A stretch of 64,000 nucleotides of DNA from an uncultured Bacteroidales bacterium (GTDB taxonomy: Bacteria > Bacteroidota > Bacteroidia > Bacteroidales > ML635J-15), in NCBI GenBank assembly GCA_937899245.1, contig CALDKB010000048.1, forward strand, positions 1-64,000. The letters are read 5' to 3'. The position numbers and the translations under genes are program-made. Positions within the stretch are counted from its first letter, which is position 1. Each line of letters opens with the position of its first letter. Positions 56,400 through 64,000 of this stretch are shown in pieces. The notes under the pieces are model-generated. The model was not told where the DNA came from and did not search any database. It saw nothing but the letters and a program-made list of their open reading frames with translations.

Positions 56400-56841
56400 A
56401 AATATCCGAATAAATTTTTTGTAAAGATAGAACAATTATTTGTTCAATTTCAGAATAATTGTGAAGAATGTTTGATTGGAATACAAATGCAATGTCGATG
56501 CATGTTCCTTTTTCGTTGCTTTTCCTACGCAGTTCTGTCAGGTTTTTTCTTATTGCTTCGCGCATTCTTCGTTTGGCAGTGTTGCGGTCAACTGCGTGGT
56601 GAAGGTATTTCTTTGGTGCAGACACAAAAATCCGAACATTTTCTTGTTCGGATTCTTTCGTATGTTTCTTGAATACAGTTCTAATGTATTCGAAATTGTT
56701 TTTCTTACCAGTCTTGAACAGGGTTTCGATGTCGGTTTTGTGCTTAAGCATTGCACTTCGCCTTAAATGAAGACCCGAAATCCGATGTGTATGGTCGACG
56801 TTCTGCGAATTAGCAGGCAATGATTCGTTTTCGACTGTCAT
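56386..56841 (-). CDS. rnpA: Ribonuclease P protein component
   Basis: The 151-residue basic protein partners the RNase P RNA in tRNA 5' maturation. The family's RNR-like signature is DRNTAKRRMREAIRKNL, with LFKTGKKNNF near the N terminus. The start at 56841 adds about 30 residues before MLKHKTD; since LRRSAMLKHKTDIETLF matches the usual N-terminal region I keep the longer form, but a later start is possible. It lies between hemD (14 bases upstream) and the S41 peptidase gene. Confidence 0.9.
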   Translation of the reverse strand: MTVENESLPANSQNVDHTHRISGLHLRRSAMLKHKTDIETLFKTGKKNNFEYIRTVFKKHTKESEQENVRIFVSAPKKYLHHAVDRNTAKRRMREAIRKNLTELRRKSNEKGTCIDIAFVFQSNILHNYSEIEQIIVLSLQKIYSDIYEDQ

Positions 56842-56855
56842 TTTCGACCGAATAT

Positions 56856-57608
56856 TTATTTTCCGTTTTGAGTCTTGATGAATTTATCCAAGGCGGCTGG
56901 CATTGACGGGTTGTCGGCTGTAGGAGCTTTAAGGTCGAGCCTGTATCCTAGTTTTTCGACAGTAGCAGCCGTTGTTGGACCGAATGCTCCGATATATACG
57001 TTTTCTTTTTCCTGATCAAAGTTAGGGAAATTCTGCTTCAGCGACATTACTCCTGCAGGACTGAAGAAAAGCACAATGTCGTGTCCGAGGCTTTCCATGT
57101 CGGACATATTTGAGCTTACGGTGCGATAAAGTATTGCAATGTCGTATGCAATTTTTGCCTGCTCGAGTTTCTCTGGAATATCCTGCTTGTGCACATCGCT
57201 AAGCGGAACCAGATATTTGTCTTCCGGAAACTTCTGTATTTGAAGCATCAGGTTGTTAAGTGTTCCGTCGCCATAGAAAATTTTACGCTTGCGGTATGTA
57301 ACGTATTTTTGCAGGTAGAAGGCTATCGACTCTGAAATACAGAAATATTTTCTGTTGTCGTTTGTGGGCACTTTGGTCTCTTCGCATATTCTGAAATAAT
57401 GGTCAACCGCAGTGCGGCTGTTGAAGATTACAGACATGTAGTCGGACACATTTATCTTCTGGGTACGAAATTCTTTCGCAGGGATGCCTTCTACTTTTAC
57501 GAATGGGCGAAAATCTATCTTAATGTTATATTTCTTTGCAATGTCAAAGTACGGAGATTTTTCGGTTTCGGGCTTTGGCTGTGAAACGAGAACACTTTTA
57601 ATTTTCAT
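56856..57608 (-). CDS. hemD: Uroporphyrinogen-III synthase family protein
   Basis: The 250-residue product has the HemD two-domain pattern: LVSQPKPETEKSPYFDIAKK at the start, VIFNSRTAVDHYF in the first half, YLVPLSDVHKQDIPEKLEQA and VLFFSPAGVMSLKQNFPNF in the second, and AFGPTTAATVEKLGYRLD. HemD cyclises hydroxymethylbilane to uroporphyrinogen III. In Bacteroidota this form is conserved next to rnpA and DUF4271 genes even where other heme genes are absent, so its true role may differ. No other heme gene is present in the window. Confidence 0.85.
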   Translation of the reverse strand: MKIKSVLVSQPKPETEKSPYFDIAKKYNIKIDFRPFVKVEGIPAKEFRTQKINVSDYMSVIFNSRTAVDHYFRICEETKVPTNDNRKYFCISESIAFYLQKYVTYRKRKIFYGDGTLNNLMLQIQKFPEDKYLVPLSDVHKQDIPEKLEQAKIAYDIAILYRTVSSNMSDMESLGHDIVLFFSPAGVMSLKQNFPNFDQEKENVYIGAFGPTTAATVEKLGYRLDLKAPTADNPSMPAALDKFIKTQNGK

Positions 57609-57652
57609 CGTAAATTTCTAATAATTATCTATTTAACTTTTTTACTGCGAAG

Positions 57653-58333
57653 TTAAAACAATAGTTTTATTATTATTAAAATTGGTAAAACTTCGAGGGC
57701 ACAAAAGTACAAAAATGAGTAATGATTTAAAAATTTATTTTTTAACAAATGTAAAAAAAGCGTAATGAACTGAAATACAATTACAATAATTGTGATAATG
57801 AGAGCTATCCATATTAATGCAATGACCGTGGAAGATGATACGAACGGACAGAATAAAAATATTGGCAGGAAAGCGAGTCCCAGAATTTTTTCTATGTCAA
57901 GGATTAACGAATTGTAGCTGTCGGTATATGTTTCGATTCTGAATATTGAGCCTATAATTTTGTTCAGCACAAGCTTGCAGATGTTATACGACAAAACGGC
58001 GGCTAATGATAGCAGCAAAATCTTCCATTCGTTTCCGTATGATATGTTTATGTTTGTCTTCCCCGAATAGCAAATAGCTGTGAATAGCATTGCCGAAACC
58101 GAAAGGACTGTCCCGGTAATAGAGATGACTGTCTGTGTTGACGATTCAATGTGTTTTTCCACCTGTCTGCCAGAAAGGTTCTCTATGAGCATTCTGTAAA
58201 TAACAAGCTTATAGTAGTCGGGAAACAATATCTTGATTGTTATAAGCAGGCAGGTGATGATAGTTGCGATAACAAGTATGATGGTTGCGCACCAGTCGAC
58301 TGGCCTTTCGAGTATAGGCATTAATTCGTCCAT
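57653..58333 (-). CDS. DUF4271 integral membrane protein
   Basis: The 226-residue product has six or seven membrane segments and the DUF4271 ending FLYFCALEVLPILIIIKLLF preceded by NHYSF. Its function is unknown. It is regularly found upstream of hemD in Bacteroidota, as here, with a 44-base gap. Confidence 0.82.
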   Translation of the reverse strand: MDELMPILERPVDWCATIILVIATIITCLLITIKILFPDYYKLVIYRMLIENLSGRQVEKHIESSTQTVISITGTVLSVSAMLFTAICYSGKTNINISYGNEWKILLLSLAAVLSYNICKLVLNKIIGSIFRIETYTDSYNSLILDIEKILGLAFLPIFLFCPFVSSSTVIALIWIALIITIIVIVFQFITLFLHLLKNKFLNHYSFLYFCALEVLPILIIIKLLF

Positions 58334-58339
58334 TGCGAA

Positions 58340-59224
58340 TTATTTTTCTATTAGGAAAGAACTTTCCCCTATGATTTTGCCGTCCATATAAAGGCTGATC
58401 TCGTATTTGCCTATATTGAGGGTTTCTTTAACTTTATGGTATACAGAGACATCAAGGCTTTGATTTTCGTATGTGATAGTTCTTGAGTCGGTGTAGGCAA
58501 TCTGGCTGTCGCCTGCAGTAAATGTAGCGCCAGACGACATCACATAACCGTCGGGCTGTTTTATGCGCAAGTAGATTGTTTTCTGTCCGCTTGACGCCAG
58601 TTTGTTAGCCGACAATGTGAAGTTGATTTTTAGCTTTTCAATCTTGTTCGACTTGTTGGTTTCCTTGTCGCGGCCATTTAGGAAAACGACACTTATGTGC
58701 GATGCATTTACGATGCTGGCGTCTTCTATTGTGGTTAGCAATTCGGTGTTTCTGTCGGTAAGTTCGTCGTTTTCCGACTTGTACCTGTCGTTTTCGTTTC
58801 TAACCATTTCGTTTTCGGCTGTAAGTTGCTGGTTCAGTGTGTTCAGACTGTCGATTTGGAAAACGTAATGTTTCATGATGCTGCGGAGTGTGCCTAGTTC
58901 TGCCTCGTATTTCTTTTTCATGCCGGCAGCCCAGTTCTTGGTGTTGTTAAGCTCGTCGATAAGTTTTACGATTTCTTCTTTTCGACTGTTGATTTCGGCG
59001 TTCAGGCTGTCGTTGGAACTTTCCAGCCCGTTGTATTCGTCGAGAAGATTTGAAAATTCATTTTTTATCTTGTCTCGTTCTTCAGTGGTAGTCTCATTTG
59101 TCACCGTAATTTCATCCCTTTCGTTCGAAGTTTTGACAAGAAGATAGCCGAGAATAATTATTGCAACAAGCATTATCGACACCAAGCCGATGAGAACCTT
59201 TGTGGTTATGTCGTTTTTTTCCAT
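58340..59224 (-). CDS. Membrane-anchored coiled-coil protein, unknown function
   Basis: The 294-residue product (ATG 59224; an upstream TTG at 59233 is less likely) has one N-terminal membrane helix (VLIGLVSIMLVAIIILGYLL), a long coiled coil (about residues 30-165, rich in Glu, Asn and Leu) and a C-terminal beta-sandwich-like part (ISVVFLNGRDKETNKSNKIE ... GKYEISLYMDGKIIGESSFL). The topology suggests an inner membrane anchor with a periplasmic rod. I do not recognise a family. Its stop is six bases from the DUF4271 start, so the two are cotranscribed. A -7 box TACTTTTG (minus strand) lies at 59245-59252. Confidence 0.7.
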   Translation of the reverse strand: MEKNDITTKVLIGLVSIMLVAIIILGYLLVKTSNERDEITVTNETTTEERDKIKNEFSNLLDEYNGLESSNDSLNAEINSRKEEIVKLIDELNNTKNWAAGMKKKYEAELGTLRSIMKHYVFQIDSLNTLNQQLTAENEMVRNENDRYKSENDELTDRNTELLTTIEDASIVNASHISVVFLNGRDKETNKSNKIEKLKINFTLSANKLASSGQKTIYLRIKQPDGYVMSSGATFTAGDSQIAYTDSRTITYENQSLDVSVYHKVKETLNIGKYEISLYMDGKIIGESSFLIEK

Positions 59225-59244
59225 TCCATGCAAATTTTAAAATG

Positions 59245-59279
59245 CAAAAGTAGAACAAAAACAAACATGTTTTGTTCTA
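59245..59279 (-). terminator. Inverted repeat and overlapping promoter box
   Basis: TAGAACAAAA (59251-59260) pairs with TTTTGTTCTA (59270-59279) over ten bases. On the minus strand it follows the repeat-protein gene and is trailed by CTTTTG, so it may terminate that gene. It overlaps the -7 box (59245-59252) of the coiled-coil gene, so terminator and promoter share bases. Confidence 0.5.
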
Positions 59280-59325
59280 CACTTTTATTTTGTTTTTAAC
59301 AACTACTTGATAATTATTGGTGATA

Positions 59326-59802
59326 TTACCATGAATATTGTACAGCGTACCAGATGGCAACAAACTCGATGAGGGTTACGTCGCCGTTTATTGTAAATGC
59401 AATGTCGCTGTTATATGTTGATGTTCCGCCGTACACTTTGCCGTTGCGAACTGTTGCGATGATGTCGCTTGAGTATGTCGAGGTTCCCTTGTAGATTTTG
59501 CCGTCGCGGATTGTCATTATTATGTCGCTTGAGTATGTCGAGTTTGCCTTGTACACTTTCCCGTCGCTAATTGTGTATATCACGTCGCTTGAATATGTAG
59601 AATTCTTCCTGTAAATTTTGTTGCCCCTGATGTTGCAGATGACATCACTTGAGTATGTGGAATTCTTTTTATAAATATTATTGTCCTTAAGGTTGCAAAT
59701 AACATCTGAACTATATGTCGATGTGCCTGTGTAAACTTTTACCGGCTCGCTGACGAATGCTGCAAGTGAAAATATCATTGCAAATATTAAAACTGATTTC
59801 AT
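59326..59802 (-). CDS. Secreted protein of six 20-residue repeats
   Basis: The product (158 residues from ATG 59802) has a signal peptide (MKSVLIFAMIFSLAAFVSEP) followed by six exact 20-residue repeats and a short hydrophobic tail (VTLIEFVAIWYAVQYSW). The repeat consensus is K-(V/I)-Y-x-x-(T/N)-STYSSDI-I-x-T-I-x-(D/N)-G. Each unit could form two beta-strands, so a beta-solenoid or beta-flower-like fold is likely, similar in style to short-repeat beta proteins. The six units are tandem 60-bp coding repeats. I do not know its function. A possible -7 box TATATTTG (minus) lies at 59823-59830. Confidence 0.75.
   Translation of the reverse strand: MKSVLIFAMIFSLAAFVSEPVKVYTGTSTYSSDVICNLKDNNIYKKNSTYSSDVICNIRGNKIYRKNSTYSSDVIYTISDGKVYKANSTYSSDIIMTIRDGKIYKGTSTYSSDIIATVRNGKVYGGTSTYNSDIAFTINGDVTLIEFVAIWYAVQYSW
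59380..59739 (-). repeat. Six tandem 60-bp coding repeats
   Basis: The repeats encode KVYTGTSTYSSDVICNLKDN and five variants with no insertion or deletion. STYSSD is unchanged in five units and STYNSD in the last. The first three carry a Cys or Tyr after the I, the last three do not. Confidence 0.9.
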
Positions 59803-59901
59803 AATGATGATTTTTTGTGAGACAAATATAACAAGTTTGTTTCTGCTGAATTGCATTGATTTTGTAAAGTTTTGTTAAAAGAAACTTGTCCAAAATTTAA
59901 C

Positions 59902-59933
59902 AAAAAAAACGGGACTTGAAAAAATCCCGTTTT
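59902..59933 (-). terminator. Rho-independent terminator
   Basis: On the minus strand AACGGGA-(10 bases)-TCCCGTT is followed by a run of T residues, 22 bases past the stop of the membrane protein gene. Confidence 0.88.
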
Positions 59934-59955
59934 ATAAATGTTCTTGTGAAAGGAA

Positions 59956-60741
59956 CTATTTTGTTTCTTCTTTCTTCTTCTTATCCTTAGGCATTTTCTT
60001 TCTAGCTTTTGCCGAACCAAGAATTCCGATTATGATGACAAAGAAAAATACAGCACCATAAACGCATTCGATCGACAGGATTGTAACGGCTTCAATGCCG
60101 ATGAAGAATATTATGCCGATTAAGATTCCCCAAGCATTTTTTGGACGAACACAGTCGAGGATAATCTTTACAAGGCAGAACAGAATGATTAATATCTGGC
60201 CAATAAGTACAGCCCAACCTGTAGCCGTCGGTTTTGCTAGATATGTGCATACCATGATAAGGATGCCAGCCAGGGCAACGATTGCGCCCCATTTCCATTC
60301 TTTCCATTTTTTGCCTTCGCTAAGTCCGGCGCGTACTGAAATTTGTGCTGTAATCTGCATTACTGCAGTTAGAAGCCAGTAGGTTTCGCATACTAACATT
60401 AATAGGCCAACAATAGCACCTGCCCAGCCGCCTGCTGTTTCAGGATGGCAGAACCAGCCAATGCTTTCGTGTCCCTTGACTTCTGGGAGATTTCCCATAA
60501 AGCAATAATAGTATGTTGCTAGCATAACTACACCGAATAATGAATAAAGAATTGGATAGTACTGTGATTTTCCTCTTCTTCTAATTTTAAAGTTTACAAA
60601 CTCCATAACTGCCGACACGATAAAAATGAATATTAGAAGGGCAGTTGGTGTTATTCCAATAGGATTGGAATGATGAAAGTCCAAAAGGCCAGGAACATTG
60701 CTTATTATTTCTGTTCCACTAAGTCTTTCTATAAGATTCAT
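59956..60741 (-). CDS. Polytopic membrane protein, unknown function
   Basis: The 261-residue product has about seven membrane segments, with a loop containing WFCHPETAGGWAG and a strongly basic C-terminal tail (AKARKKMPKDKKKKEETK) presumably cytoplasmic. I do not recognise a family or catalytic motif. It has its own promoter (60827-60857), a leader with a 10-bp inverted repeat (60761-60800) and a terminator, so it is transcribed alone. Confidence 0.7.
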   Translation of the reverse strand: MNLIERLSGTEIISNVPGLLDFHHSNPIGITPTALLIFIFIVSAVMEFVNFKIRRRGKSQYYPILYSLFGVVMLATYYYCFMGNLPEVKGHESIGWFCHPETAGGWAGAIVGLLMLVCETYWLLTAVMQITAQISVRAGLSEGKKWKEWKWGAIVALAGILIMVCTYLAKPTATGWAVLIGQILIILFCLVKIILDCVRPKNAWGILIGIIFFIGIEAVTILSIECVYGAVFFFVIIIGILGSAKARKKMPKDKKKKEETK

Positions 60742-60760
60742 TACAAAAAAAATGAAATTT

Positions 60761-60800
60761 AGGCAAGTTCAAAAACAAGGGGGCGAACGGGAACTTGCCT
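60761..60800 (-). promoter_or_regulatory. 10-bp inverted repeat in the leader of the membrane protein gene
   Basis: AGGCAAGTTC (60761-60770) and GAACTTGCCT (60791-60800) are perfect inverted arms around a 20-base loop that is C-rich on the mRNA strand. It lies between the promoter and the ATG (60741), ending 19 bases before the start codon. Confidence 0.6.
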
Positions 60801-60826
60801 TAGCCGTCAGCTCCTCAAAAACTTTG

Positions 60827-60857
60827 CAAAGATAAATTAAATGTATAAATTTACAAA
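60827..60857 (-). promoter_or_regulatory. Promoter of the membrane protein gene
   Basis: On the minus strand TTTG (60854-60857), a 19-base spacer and TATCTTTG (60827-60834) match the Bacteroidota consensus exactly. The leader to 60741 would be about 80 bases. Confidence 0.75.
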
Positions 60858-60878
60858 ATGCCGTATTATTTTTGTGGC

Positions 60879-62957
60879 ATGGAAAAGATTCTCAAACAAA
60901 TCTTGTTGGTTTTCTTGTGCATATTCTTACCGGTATGTTTTTTTGCACAGTCTTGTCCGTTTGAAGATACTTCGTTGGATGTGTCCTCAAGGGTAGAGGA
61001 CTTGCTCGGGAGGCTCTCTCTTGACGAAAAGTTGTCGTTGATGGAGCATCAGAATCCTGGAATCCCCCGTTTGGGATTAAAGCCATACAGTTGGTGGAAC
61101 GAAGCTTTACATGGTGTCGGTCGCAATGGATTGGCTACGGTGTGGCCAATGCCAATTGCTTTGGCGGCAACTTTCGACGCCGGTTTGGTTGGAAAAGTGT
61201 TCGAGAATACTGCTTATGAGGCACGCCTAAAATATTATCTGGCTCAGCAGAATGAAAATTTTGGCGATTATGCCGGACTTACATTTTTTACGCCCAATAT
61301 AAATATTTTTCGCGACCCGCGTTGGGGGCGTGGCATGGAGACTTATGGCGAAGACCCTTTTTTGACTGCGATTATGGGTTTGGCGTGTATAAATGGACTC
61401 CAGCACGGATATGAATCGGATACGATGCACTTGACTGCGGCGGCCTGTCTCAAGCATTTGGCAGTTCACAGTGGTCCTGAAGGCATTAGGCATCAGTTTG
61501 ATGCGACAGTTTCGCGTAGCGATTTGTATACGACCTATCTGCCAGCTTTCGAATATTTGATTGCCAATAGCGATGTGTGCCAGGTTATGTGCGCCTACAA
61601 TCGTGTTAATGGTGAGCCTTGTTGCACAAACAAGGAGTTGATAGTCGATATTTTAAGGAACAAATGGCACTATGATGGACTTCTTGTCACAGACTGCTGG
61701 GCTCTTAACGATTGTTGGGAACGCGATTCTGTAATACCGAGGCACGAGACTCATGCAACAGCGGCTCTTGCTGCTGCCGATGCGTTTGGTAGCGAGGTCG
61801 ACCTTGAGTGCGGCAGTGGCTTGCCTGCACTAAAAGCAGCAGTTGATTCCGGTTATATTACGGAAACGAAAATAGATCAACATGTTCGCAGGATTTTAAC
61901 TACTCGTATGCGTGTACTTGAAAATGGATCCGGTAAAATGAAATTTAACGATGAGGTAAAGCCGGCAAATGTCGCAAGTGAATCTTTTGTGCTCTTGAAA
62001 AATGAATCGGTATTACCCTTGGAAAATAAACGGATTTTTGTTGCGGGTCCAAATGCTTCCGATTCGTTGATACCTCTTGGAAATTATAATGGCACTCCAG
62101 AGCATGTGGTTACAATTGCCGAGGGGTTGAAAAATAAATTTAGCATTGTCGATTCTGTTGATAATGCCGATGTTGTGGTTTATGTCGGCGGGCTAACACC
62201 GCAGCTGGAAGGAGAGGAATTGCCTGTGGATATTCCCGGCTTTTACAAAGGCGACAGGTATGTCATCGAATTGCCTGAATCTCAAGTTTGGGAACTGAAA
62301 TATTTGCATGAAAAAAATAAGCCGGTTATTTTGATTCTATGCTCAGGAGGAGCTATAGCTCTTGAAAATGTACTCGACTTTGCCGATGCTGTAATGTTGT
62401 GTTGGTATGGCGGCGAGGGAATCGGTGATGCTGTAGCATCTGTACTGGCTGGAGATATCGATAGTTTTGGCCGTCTGCCTGTTACCTTTTATAGAAATAC
62501 TGGACAATTGCCGGATTTCGCAAGCTATGATATGGCTGGACGAACATATAGGTATCTTGATGAAAAACCTTTGTTCCCATTTGGTTATGGACTGTCGTAT
62601 TCTAGCTTTAACTTGAAAGATGTTGACTTCGACAAAGAAAAGTTTATTGTTGATGGAAGTGTCATTTGCGACAGCAGCTGGAGTAATGCAACTTCTTCAA
62701 AGGCGGTTGTTGAGGTGTACCTGAAGCGAGCTGATGCTGGATTTTATCCTCGCAAGTCATTGGTGGGATTAAAACCGGTAGCTGTTTCAAAAGGGGAATC
62801 TGAAAGTTTTCAAATAGAGCTTGACAAATTTTGGTTCAGGTGCTTCGATGAAAATCTGCAGGATATGGAGGCACCGGCTGCTGGTACTGAATTTATTCTG
62901 CAGGTTGGCTTCAGCAGCGATGATAACGATTTGATTGATATCACATTTACATATTGA
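60879..62957 (+). CDS. Glycoside hydrolase family 3, beta-xylosidase/beta-glucosidase type
   Basis: The product (692 residues from ATG 60879, chosen because MEKILKQILLVFLCIFLPVC starts the signal peptide ending FFAQ) is a GH3 enzyme. The N-terminal TIM barrel carries SWWNEALHGVGR, typical of xylosidase-like GH3, FRDPRWGRGMETYGEDPFL, and the nucleophile Asp272 in LLVTDCWAL. The alpha/beta sandwich follows (FVLLKNESVLPLENK ... VVYVGGLTPQLEGEE) and a fibronectin-like C-terminal domain (PFGYGLSYSSF). It removes terminal beta-linked sugars from oligosaccharides. The fucosidase gene starts four bases after its stop, so the two form an operon for glycan breakdown. Confidence 0.93.
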   Translation: MEKILKQILLVFLCIFLPVCFFAQSCPFEDTSLDVSSRVEDLLGRLSLDEKLSLMEHQNPGIPRLGLKPYSWWNEALHGVGRNGLATVWPMPIALAATFDAGLVGKVFENTAYEARLKYYLAQQNENFGDYAGLTFFTPNINIFRDPRWGRGMETYGEDPFLTAIMGLACINGLQHGYESDTMHLTAAACLKHLAVHSGPEGIRHQFDATVSRSDLYTTYLPAFEYLIANSDVCQVMCAYNRVNGEPCCTNKELIVDILRNKWHYDGLLVTDCWALNDCWERDSVIPRHETHATAALAAADAFGSEVDLECGSGLPALKAAVDSGYITETKIDQHVRRILTTRMRVLENGSGKMKFNDEVKPANVASESFVLLKNESVLPLENKRIFVAGPNASDSLIPLGNYNGTPEHVVTIAEGLKNKFSIVDSVDNADVVVYVGGLTPQLEGEELPVDIPGFYKGDRYVIELPESQVWELKYLHEKNKPVILILCSGGAIALENVLDFADAVMLCWYGGEGIGDAVASVLAGDIDSFGRLPVTFYRNTGQLPDFASYDMAGRTYRYLDEKPLFPFGYGLSYSSFNLKDVDFDKEKFIVDGSVICDSSWSNATSSKAVVEVYLKRADAGFYPRKSLVGLKPVAVSKGESESFQIELDKFWFRCFDENLQDMEAPAAGTEFILQVGFSSDDNDLIDITFTY

Positions 62958-62961
62958 GTTT

Positions 62962-64000
62962 ATGAAAAGAATTTTTGTTTCTATATTCATAATTTTATTC
63001 ACTGCAAGCAACGGGTTTTCACAGTCTGATAGAAATCCGGAGACTGACAGCATAATTTTGAATCGAATAGACCAATGGCGCGACTTGAAATTTGGCTTTA
63101 TGGTTCACTGGGGTATGTACTCGCAGTGGGGCGTGGTTGAGTCGTGGAGTATTTGCAACGAGCCGTGGATCGACCGTAAGGGCGCTGATTATTATGAATA
63201 TAAAAAAGAATATCAGTCGTTGAACAAGACGTTTTGTCCTAAGCATTTTGATGCGAAGAGCTGGGCTTCGGCAGCAAAGAATGCAGGAATGAAATATATG
63301 GTCTTTACTACTAAGCACCACGATGGTTTTTGTATGTTTGATACAAGGCAGACCGATTATTCTGTGACAGGACCGGAGTGCCCGTATCATAATGCAGAAC
63401 AGCCGGATATTACTCGCGACATTGTCGATGCTTTCAGGGCCGAGAATATGTGGATTGGCTTGTATTTTTCAAAACCTGATTGGCATAGCGACGATTATTG
63501 GGCGCACGAATGGGCGACTCCAGACCGTAATGTGAACTATGACATTAACGAAAATAAGGAGCGTTGGCAAAGATTTAAGGATTTTACTTACAACCAATTG
63601 TACGAGATAACTCACAACTATGGCGATATCGATATTTTGTGGCTTGATGGGGGGTGGATTCGTCCTGAATGGAGCTTGACCGACGAGTCGCTTGAGTGGC
63701 TTGGATGTTGCCAGCGGATTCAAGATATTGATATGCCCAGAATTGCCGGTATGGCACGCGAAAACAATCCCGATTTGATTATTGTTGACCGAAGTGTAGG
63801 TGGAAAATATGAGAATTATCGCACTCCGGAACAGCAGGTTCCCGACAAATTGTTGGATTATCCTTGGGAAACTTGTATGAGTATGGGCGATAGCTGGTCG
63901 TATGTGGAGAATGATAATTATAAGAGTACTAGACAGTTGATACACACGTTGGTTGATGTGGTGGCAAAGGGTGGCAACTATTTGCTCAATGTCGGTCCGG
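62962..64000 (+). CDS. Alpha-L-fucosidase, GH29, cut by window end
   Basis: The frame is open from ATG 62962 to the window edge (346 codons). It reads a signal peptide (MKRIFVSIFIILFTASNGFS, then Q) and the GH29 catalytic domain: WRDLKFGFMVHWGMYSQWG, MVFTTKHHDGFCMFDTRQTD, the nucleophile Asp in DIDILWLDGGW, and GGNYLLNVGP at the cut end. GH29 enzymes remove alpha-L-fucose by a retaining mechanism. About 100 or more residues, including the C-terminal beta-sandwich, lie beyond the window. Its placement four bases after the GH3 gene suggests joint action on fucosylated plant or host glycans. Confidence 0.93.
   Translation, partial: MKRIFVSIFIILFTASNGFSQSDRNPETDSIILNRIDQWRDLKFGFMVHWGMYSQWGVVESWSICNEPWIDRKGADYYEYKKEYQSLNKTFCPKHFDAKSWASAAKNAGMKYMVFTTKHHDGFCMFDTRQTDYSVTGPECPYHNAEQPDITRDIVDAFRAENMWIGLYFSKPDWHSDDYWAHEWATPDRNVNYDINENKERWQRFKDFTYNQLYEITHNYGDIDILWLDGGWIRPEWSLTDESLEWLGCCQRIQDIDMPRIAGMARENNPDLIIVDRSVGGKYENYRTPEQQVPDKLLDYPWETCMSMGDSWSYVENDNYKSTRQLIHTLVDVVAKGGNYLLNVGP

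Overview
The window comes from a member of the Bacteroidota, most likely Bacteroidales. The evidence is a set of secreted proteins ending in the type IX secretion system (T9SS) sorting domain, a PorV-like/PorU2 gene pair, the 464-residue Bacteroidota-type arginine decarboxylase, the order DUF4271-hemD-rnpA, and several promoters of the TTTG-N19-TAnnTTTG type. The DNA is moderately AT-rich. The closing glycoside hydrolase pair (GH3 plus GH29) fits a gut or rumen glycan user, but the habitat is inferred. I saw no tRNA, rRNA, CRISPR array, intact insertion sequence or prophage.

Layout. (1) 1-2164, minus strand: two small lipoproteins between two broken genes, with short palindromic repeats. (2) 2717-13907, plus strand: a TonB-dependent receptor, three related T9SS-exported PKD proteins with a shared cysteine-bearing N-terminal module, a TPR lipoprotein coupled to comEC, and a small beta-barrel protein. 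(3) 13973-17661: arginine decarboxylase (minus), then a glycosyltransferase-gmhA-thioesterase operon (plus). (4) 17673-23747, minus: a porV/porQ-family gene and porU2, part of the machinery that exports and processes T9SS cargo. (5) 23817-26587, plus: pssA, purS and an Ig-like lipoprotein with a strong hairpin at the predicted 5' end of its mRNA. (6) 26861-46567, plus: two giant T9SS cargo proteins, a 3,471-residue GLUG/beta-helix protein and a 3,008-residue Lys-C-like serine protease carrying about 20 Ig/SprB/PKD modules. (7) 46662-47842: pyrF, then a palindromic repeat joined to an orphan T9SS sorting domain. (8) 47843-59224, minus: a housekeeping run transcribed in the order coiled-coil protein, DUF4271, hemD, rnpA, S41 protease, trpS, rimP, nusA, infB, dusB. 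(9) 59326-60741, minus: a secreted protein made of six 20-residue repeats and an unknown membrane protein. (10) 60879-64000, plus: GH3 and GH29 (cut by the window end).

Together, much of the window concerns the cell surface: at least five intact T9SS cargo proteins, one sorting-domain relic, one T9SS sortase homologue and one T9SS barrel lie within 48 kb. No wholly new enzyme system is evident. The least ordinary items are the paralogous trio with the shared N-terminal module, the exact 225-residue cassette duplication in the giant protease, the 20-residue repeat protein, the palindromic repeats located exactly at gene breakpoints, and three structured 5' leaders.
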